A stretch of DNA of 10,936 bases from CAZCGA01 sp964498075 (GTDB taxonomy: Bacteria; Desulfobacterota; Binatia; HRBIN30), in NCBI GenBank assembly GCA_964498075.1, contig CAZCGA010000180.1, positions 1-10,936 on the forward strand. The letters run 5' to 3'. The position numbers and the translations under genes were made by a program. Shown here piece after piece: positions 6,813 to 10,936 of this stretch. Within the stretch, counting starts at the first letter, position 1; each line of letters starts with the position of its first letter. A model generated the notes under the pieces. That model worked only from the letters and a program-made list of their open reading frames with translations. It did no database searches and was not told where the DNA came from.

Positions 6813-7987
6813 CGGCCTTCTGTCGGGAGGTTCAACACGCGCTTGGCGATGATGTTGCGTTGGATCTCGGATGAGCCCGAGTAGATCGTGCCGGCGCGTG
6901 CCCAGAGGTATTCGCGCGTCCAGTCGACGTCGGGCCGTGCCTCGGCGCTGGTGCGTAACAGCTGCCCGCCCGCGCCGAGGATGTCGAGCGCGGTCTCGCG
7001 GAAGCGTTTGTCGAACTCGCTCCAGTAGATCTTCTCGAGCGACGACTCGGGGCCGGGAACCTTGCCATCGGCGAGGTCGGCGAGGGTGCGCAGGCCGTTG
7101 GCGCGCATCACTTCATTCTCGACGAGCAGGCGGCCGAGCTTCTCGCGCACCGCCGTGCCCGTGCGCCCCAGCTCCTTGCAGGTGCTCGCCAGCAACGCCA
7201 GGTCGCGGCCGAAGCGTGCGGCGTAGACGAGCGACGCGGTGCCGCGTTCGTACGCCAGCACGGTCATCGCGATGCGCCAGCCCTCGCCGATCTGCCCGAC
7301 GAGATTCTCGCGCGGCACGCGCGCGTCCTCGAAGAAGACCTCACCGAACTCGGATTCGCCGGTGATCTGCCGCAGCGGCCGGACGGTGACGCCCGGGGTG
7401 TCGAGCTTGCACAGGATGAAGGAGATGCCGCCGTGGCGGTCTTTCGCGTCGGTGCGCGCGAGGACGAAGATCCAGTCGGCCCACGGACCGAAGGTGGTCC
7501 AGATCTTCTGGCCGTTGAGCACGAAGCTGTCGCCGTCGAGCCTGGCGCTGGTGCGCAACGCGGCGAGGTCGCTGCCGGCGCCCGGCTCGCTGAAGCCCTG
7601 ACACCAGACCTCGTCGGCGGAGAGCATCGGCGGAATGAAGCGCCGGCGCTGCGCCTCGGTGCCGTGGTGCATCAGCGCCGGGCCGAGCAAACCGATGCCC
7701 AGGAAGTTGGGAATCTGCGGGGCGTCCGCCGCCGCCAGCTCCGCCTCCATGATCGCGTTGTCCACCTCGGTGCCGCCCCGGCCGCCCCACTCCGGCGGCC
7801 AGTCCATGCCGAGGTAGCCGGCCGTGTAGAGCTTGCGCTGCCAGGCGCGGCGCAGCTCCATCAGGCTGTTCTCGGTGGCGTGGGGATCACGCAGCTCGTC
7901 GCGCCAGGGACGGCGCAGGTTCGCCTGCAGCCAGGCGCGCAGCTCATCGCGAAACTTGAGATGTTGCTCACTGAGATGGAGATCCAT
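6809..7987 (-). CDS. Acyl-CoA dehydrogenase, large catalytic-type subunit
   Basis: 392 aa from ATG 7987; an in-frame GTG at 7993 is possible but has worse spacing to the weak GACGG site. Motifs: GMDWPPEWGG (60-69), WCQGFSEPGAGSDLAALRT (128-146) and NGQKIWTTFGPWADW (158-172) for FAD and substrate binding, FFEDARVPRENLVG (218-231), and IYSGSSEIQRNIIAKRVL (368-385). The usual medium-chain catalytic Glu (YEG) is Ser370 here, but Glu247 in VLAYERG sits at the helix-G position used by isovaleryl-CoA-type and steroid-degrading enzymes. The protein therefore likely carries the active site, with FAD shared with the small subunit encoded next (4-base overlap). Reaction: alpha,beta-dehydrogenation of an acyl-CoA, electrons passing to electron-transfer flavoprotein. 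It lies 41 bases after the deazaflavin-dependent oxidoreductase gene, probably one operon. Confidence 0.92.
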   Translation of the reverse strand: MDLHLSEQHLKFRDELRAWLQANLRRPWRDELRDPHATENSLMELRRAWQRKLYTAGYLGMDWPPEWGGRGGTEVDNAIMEAELAAADAPQIPNFLGIGLLGPALMHHGTEAQRRRFIPPMLSADEVWCQGFSEPGAGSDLAALRTSARLDGDSFVLNGQKIWTTFGPWADWIFVLARTDAKDRHGGISFILCKLDTPGVTVRPLRQITGESEFGEVFFEDARVPRENLVGQIGEGWRIAMTVLAYERGTASLVYAARFGRDLALLASTCKELGRTGTAVREKLGRLLVENEVMRANGLRTLADLADGKVPGPESSLEKIYWSEFDKRFRETALDILGAGGQLLRTSAEARPDVDWTREYLWARAGTIYSGSSEIQRNIIAKRVLNLPTEGR

Positions 7988-8028
7988 GCGCACCGTCTAA
8001 CGTGGGCACCGCACTAGTGCAACGGCTC

Positions 8029-8598
8029 TCAGCGCGGCGCGCGCGGCTGGCGGGTGGAGGCGATGGGGACCAGAATTATGAATGCCCATCCGAAGTAGAG
8101 CGTGGGCAAGAGTGCGGCGGCGACGCAGCGCACCGTAAACGGCAATGCCTCCGTGCTCGGGACTTCAAAACCCGGCACGAAGACCAAGGCTCGTGCGCGT
8201 CGCGGTGTGCCATCGCGCCAGTAACGCGTGTCCGGCCGGACGCGCAGGTTACGCGCCCACTGCGAGCGCGTACCGCGAAAGCTCCGCACGACGACATGCT
8301 CCTCGATCATCGTGCCGAAGACCGGGAAGCGCCTCCGCCGGCCGCTGCGGCGCCCGATCGTTTCCAGAACGATCAGGGTCGTGGCGGGCGTTATGACCGG
8401 CGTCCAGCCGCTCTCCAGGGCACGTTCCAACCACCCGTTCACCGTGTCGAAGAAGGTGACGAAGCACTGGTCCGCGAAGCGGATCACTGGACAGGTGTCG
8501 TTGGCGAACACTCCCAGAAAGCGCAGGAAAGGCAGATGCGGTCCCCACGCCTCGGAGCCCGATCTCCGAGATTCCGCGTCCCATCCGCCCTCCGACAT
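8029..8598 (-). CDS. Deazaflavin (F420)-dependent nitroreductase-family protein
   Basis: 189 aa. Residues 76-142 match the deazaflavin-dependent nitroreductase (Ddn/DUF385) fold: VLETIGRRSGRRRRFPVFG, then HVVVRSFRGTRSQWARNLRVRPDTRYW and an Arg-rich strand, the TTGRKSG...WYHNL...P pattern of that family. Members bind F420H2 and reduce quinones or other acceptors, often at the membrane. Unusual here is a hydrophobic C-terminal segment (about 152-178, ending FIILVPIA) that reads as a membrane anchor. ATG 8598 is taken as the start but has no clear ribosome binding site; GTG codons at residues 30 and 38 are alternatives. It is the first gene of the run leading to the two acyl-CoA dehydrogenase subunits and could support oxidation of the same substrate or recycle a lipid-soluble carrier. 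The family call is from motifs only. Confidence 0.78.
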   Translation of the reverse strand: MSEGGWDAESRRSGSEAWGPHLPFLRFLGVFANDTCPVIRFADQCFVTFFDTVNGWLERALESGWTPVITPATTLIVLETIGRRSGRRRRFPVFGTMIEEHVVVRSFRGTRSQWARNLRVRPDTRYWRDGTPRRARALVFVPGFEVPSTEALPFTVRCVAAALLPTLYFGWAFIILVPIASTRQPRAPR

Positions 8599-8646
8599 GC
8601 CAAACGCTTTAGTCCGGAGACGCCAGCGGCGTCAAGCAGTGAACGG

Positions 8647-8674
8647 GTTTCTGGTTTCTGGTCTCGGGTTCCTG
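8647..8674 (+). repeat. 7-bp tandem repeat, four units
   Basis: Units gtttctg, gtttctg, gtctcgg, gttcctg in direct succession; the first two are identical and the others differ at two and one positions. The third unit also forms most of the left arm of the adjacent hairpin. Confidence 0.7.
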
Positions 8675-8708
8675 GTGGTGTCTGCTGACAGCGGCAGAAA
8701 CCCGAGAC
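8661..8708. repeat. Bipartite hairpin with 10-bp outer stem
   Basis: Outer arms gtctcgggtt (8661-8670) and aacccgagac (8699-8708) are exact complements. Inside, tctgc (8681-8685) pairs with gcaga (8694-8698) directly next to the right outer arm, leaving a 10-base bulge on the left side only. No T-run follows on either strand. Confidence 0.65.
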
Positions 8709-8751
8709 GGTACTTCACAGCACCGTGCCGATCCTGTACTCATCGTCGACG

Positions 8752-10167
8752 ATGGACGCGAATCGAGCCCGGAGTTTCATTGAACGCACGTGGACGGACA
8801 GCATCGTTCCGGCGCTGCAGGAATACATCACCATCCCCAACCAATCGCCGGCATTCGATCCGGACTGGCAGCAGCACGGGCACATGGAGGCGGCCGTCGA
8901 GCTAGTCACCAAATGGATTGGCGCGCAGGAAGTGCGCGGGCTGCAGCTCGAAGTGCTGCGGCTGGCGGGACGCACGCCGCTGATCTGTGTCGAGGTCCCG
9001 GGTGACGCGCCGGAGACGGTGCTGTTGTACGGGCACCTCGATAAGCAGCCACCGATGGATGGGTGGAGCGCCGGCCTCGGTCCGTGGACGCCGGTGCTCA
9101 GGGACGGCAAGCTCTACGGGCGTGGCGGCGCCGACGACGGCTACGCCGCGTTCGCTGCGGTCACCGCCATCAAGGCGCTGCAGCAGCAGGGAGAACCCTG
9201 CGCCCGCTGCGTGATCGTCATCGAAGCGTGTGAGGAGAGCGGCAGCGGCGATCTGCTGCACTACATCGAGGTGCTGCGTAAGCGGCTGCGCACTCCGAGC
9301 TTGGTGATCTGCCTCGATTCGGGCTGCGGCGACTACGAGCGGCTCTGGGTGACGTCGTCGCTGCGCGGGCTCATCAACGGCAATCTGTCGGTGCGCACGC
9401 TGACGGAAGGCGTGCACTCGGGTGCGGCGAGCGGCATCGTGCCGTCGACGTTCCGCATCCTGCGCCACTTGCTCAACCGTCTGGAGGACGAGCGCACCGG
9501 CAGAGTCATTCCGCGCGAGCTGTACGTCGACATCCCCGCAGAGCGCGCCCGTCAGATCGCGGAGACGGCCGCAGTGTTGGGTGCGGCGGTCTCTGGGTGG
9601 TTTCCATTCCACGGGAAGACCGGGCCGGTGACCGACGACGCCGGCGAGCTGCTGCGGAATCGCACCTGGCGACCGCAGATCGAGATCACCGGCGCGGCGG
9701 GCTTTCCGGCGCCCGAGAAGGCCGGCAACGTCTTGCGCCCGCTGTCTACGGTGAAGCTGTCGGTACGGCTGCCGCCAACGCTGGATGCGCATGCCGCCGC
9801 GCACTGCGTGAAGCAGCTACTCGAGAAGGATCCGCCGCATGGCGCCACCGTGACGTTCGACGCGACCGAAGGCGCTTCGGGCTGGGACGCGCCGGCCCTC
9901 GAACCGTGGCTGGAAGAATCGGCCCAGGGCGCGTCGCTCGACTTTTTCGGCAAGCCGCCGTGCTACACGGGAGAAGGCGCAAGCATTCCGTTCATGGGTA
10001 TGTTGGGCGAGAAATTCCCGCGCGCGCAGTTCCTGATCACCGGTGTCCTCGGGCCGCACTCGAACGCCCACGGCCCGAACGAGTTCCTCGACCTCGCCAC
10101 CGGCATGCGCATCACTTGCTGCATCGCGCGCGTGCTGCGAGATCACTTCGAAGCGAAGTGTCGGTGA
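8752..10167 (+). CDS. M20-family metallopeptidase (carnosinase-like)
   Basis: 471 aa from ATG 8752; an in-frame GTG at 8725 would add nine residues, but the homologous fold starts near the ATG. Neither start has a clear ribosome binding site. Co-catalytic zinc site of clan MH: H95 and D97 in YGHLDKQP, bridging D128 in GRGGADDGY, general base E161 and ligand E162 in EACEESGSG, D189 in CLDSG, and H440 in SNAHGPNE. The lid/dimerisation domain lies between about 205 and 390 and includes the conserved GVHSG (220-224). It hydrolyses dipeptides or N-acyl/amide bonds, probably in the cytoplasm as there is no signal peptide; the exact substrate is open. It is transcribed away from the acyl-CoA dehydrogenase operon, so no functional tie is required, and it converges with the CXXCH protein gene. 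Confidence 0.9.
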   Translation: MDANRARSFIERTWTDSIVPALQEYITIPNQSPAFDPDWQQHGHMEAAVELVTKWIGAQEVRGLQLEVLRLAGRTPLICVEVPGDAPETVLLYGHLDKQPPMDGWSAGLGPWTPVLRDGKLYGRGGADDGYAAFAAVTAIKALQQQGEPCARCVIVIEACEESGSGDLLHYIEVLRKRLRTPSLVICLDSGCGDYERLWVTSSLRGLINGNLSVRTLTEGVHSGAASGIVPSTFRILRHLLNRLEDERTGRVIPRELYVDIPAERARQIAETAAVLGAAVSGWFPFHGKTGPVTDDAGELLRNRTWRPQIEITGAAGFPAPEKAGNVLRPLSTVKLSVRLPPTLDAHAAAHCVKQLLEKDPPHGATVTFDATEGASGWDAPALEPWLEESAQGASLDFFGKPPCYTGEGASIPFMGMLGEKFPRAQFLITGVLGPHSNAHGPNEFLDLATGMRITCCIARVLRDHFEAKCR

Positions 10168-10189
10168 GCGCAGTCGGGACCGGCTGCGC
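10168..10189. terminator. Hairpin between convergent genes, possible terminator
   Basis: gcgcagtc (10168-10175) pairs with ggctgcgc (10182-10189), 8 bp with one G-T pair and a 6-base loop. It begins directly after the peptidase stop codon, in the 33-base gap between convergent genes. No T-run follows on either strand, so termination would be weak or factor-dependent. Confidence 0.4.
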
Positions 10190-10200
10190 TGCTGGACCAG

Positions 10201-10761
10201 CTACGCGGTCTTTCGATGCACCGCGTCGGGTGGGCGGTCGATCACCAGGTCGGGGTTCAGACGGCGGAACGACTCGGCGATGTGACAGTTCCAGCACACC
10301 GGCTTGCAGGTGGCGAACAACGCCGGCAGCTTTTCGGCCGGGACGCTGCCCCACTCGCTCGTCGTTCCGTCGGGACCCATGATCGCCAGCTGGTGCCCCC
10401 ACTCCTGAATTGCACCGAAGGACTGGTGGCATAGCGCACACGCCTCTTCCTCGTACCACTTCCCCACGACCCGGCGCACCAGGCAGCCTTCGGGTGCCCG
10501 TTCAATCTGCCGCAGGCATCCCTGACCGCAGTCCTCGCGTTCGGGCCAGCGCGAGCACTCGCTGAGACGGAGCTGTGTCTCACCGAGCGCTCGTGTTACG
10601 AAGGCGTGCTTCGCGTCGAGCTGGACTGCGGCGGTCTCCTGGGTCTCCGGGCAGGTCACGAGCCGCGTACCTCGATACCTCGTGTAGACGCGGACAATTG
10701 CCGAAATGGAGAACGCAGCGAGCGCAATCGTCGCAGCAATGAGAAGGACTGTAATGACCAT
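10201..10761 (-). CDS. Membrane-anchored protein with two CXXCH motifs
   Basis: 186 aa. Residues 1-24 are a single hydrophobic N-terminal anchor, placing the rest in the periplasm. Two CXXCH motifs, CALCH (108-112) and CWNCH (156-160), are those used for covalent heme c, and further cysteines lie at 37, 69, 78, 82, 93 and 152. Conserved-looking blocks are LSECSRWPEREDCGQGC and CWNCHIAESFRRLNPDLV. Start ATG 10761 is preceded by AAAGGA 8 bases upstream. A small diheme electron-transfer protein is one reading; a cysteine-rich metal- or disulfide-bonded protein is the other, since the cysteines outside CXXCH are many. No cytochrome maturation or respiratory-complex gene is adjacent in the window. 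Confidence 0.75.
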   Translation of the reverse strand: MVITVLLIAATIALAAFSISAIVRVYTRYRGTRLVTCPETQETAAVQLDAKHAFVTRALGETQLRLSECSRWPEREDCGQGCLRQIERAPEGCLVRRVVGKWYEEEACALCHQSFGAIQEWGHQLAIMGPDGTTSEWGSVPAEKLPALFATCKPVCWNCHIAESFRRLNPDLVIDRPPDAVHRKTA

Positions 10762-10769
10762 GGGGCCAA

Positions 10770-10775
10770 TCCTTT
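10770..10775 (-). promoter_or_regulatory. Ribosome binding site AAAGGA for the CXXCH protein
   Basis: AAAGGA on the minus strand, 8 bases before ATG 10761, supports that start, which also gives a full N-terminal membrane anchor. Confidence 0.6.
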
Positions 10776-10848
10776 CGCTGCCGAACTGAGAGAGCAGCTA
10801 GCGTGCCACCAGTTGGGCGGCATTCCAAACCAATCGCGAGCGCCGCAT

Positions 10849-10868
10849 CCGGGGAATGAATTCCCCGG
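10849..10868. repeat. 8-bp perfect hairpin with TGAA loop
   Basis: ccggggaa (10849-10856), loop tgaa, ttccccgg (10861-10868). It lies about 90 bases upstream of the CXXCH gene start, with no T-run on either side. It could be an operator-like site or the end structure of a gene beyond the right edge. I see no gene in 10776-10936. Confidence 0.5.
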
Positions 10869-10936
10869 CTAGTGCGCCTGTGAGCGTGCATTGACAGCGA
10901 GGTGAGAGTCCTCGTCAGGCATGCGCTCTCCGGCCT

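Larger units (their letters stand above)
8599..8751. promoter_or_regulatory. Divergent intergenic region between oxidoreductase operon and peptidase
   Basis: 153 bases separate the two divergent start codons, so both promoters should be here or overlap it. I cannot pick confident -35/-10 boxes. The stretch is dominated by a heptamer tandem repeat and a long hairpin, which may bind a regulator or be an inserted element. Confidence 0.45.

Noticed and set aside
7433..8017. A 194-codon plus-strand frame over the large acyl-CoA dehydrogenase subunit
   Set aside because: Antisense shadow; no recognisable motif, and the opposite strand encodes a complete conserved enzyme.
8902..9804. A 300-codon minus-strand frame inside the M20 peptidase gene
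   Set aside because: The plus frame carries the full zinc-ligand set; the minus frame is Arg/Gln/His-rich with no domain signature.

Overview
The window looks like a GC-rich bacterial chromosome fragment from a soil or sediment lineage of the old 'deltaproteobacterial' type. Three things suggest this: a secreted protein that joins a streptogramin-lyase-like beta-propeller, Thr-Pro linkers, a dockerin-like EF-hand pair and a cohesin-like region; a paired acyl-CoA dehydrogenase locus beside a deazaflavin(F420)-dependent nitroreductase-family protein; and a membrane-anchored CXXCH protein. Candidatus Binatia/Binatota is my best guess from architecture recall, but it is inference; no rRNA or tRNA is present to anchor it.

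Left part (1-2601, minus strand): a large secreted multidomain protein reads off the left edge, preceded by a small dual-specificity-type protein phosphatase. Next comes about 1 kb without a convincing gene (2602-3684). It holds a 114-bp-spaced imperfect direct repeat, a perfect 16-bp inverted repeat, and a possible tiny secreted peptide or gene remnant.

Middle (3685-4987, minus strand): a two-gene unit encodes a four-helix membrane protein and, 10 bases downstream, a 238-aa protein with a HEPN-type R-x4-H motif (RNLVAH). It is flanked on both sides by repeat-bearing non-coding DNA, so this is the best candidate here for an uncharacterised accessory (defence or toxin-like) module. From 4988 to 5759 there are three GC-rich inverted repeats and no convincing gene.

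Right part (5760-10761), with codons visibly richer in third-position G/C: a minus-strand run reads deazaflavin-dependent oxidoreductase, then large acyl-CoA dehydrogenase subunit, then small acyl-CoA dehydrogenase subunit. The two subunits overlap by ATGA. The large subunit keeps a candidate catalytic Glu in the helix-G position and the small one has neither known Glu position, which fits the alpha2beta2 acyl-CoA dehydrogenases of steroid side-chain degradation. Divergently, an M20-family metallopeptidase runs on the plus strand from a 153-bp intergenic stretch that carries a 7-bp tandem repeat and a strong hairpin. It converges, across a short hairpin, on a minus-strand membrane-anchored protein with two CXXCH motifs. 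The last 175 bases hold a hairpin but no gene.
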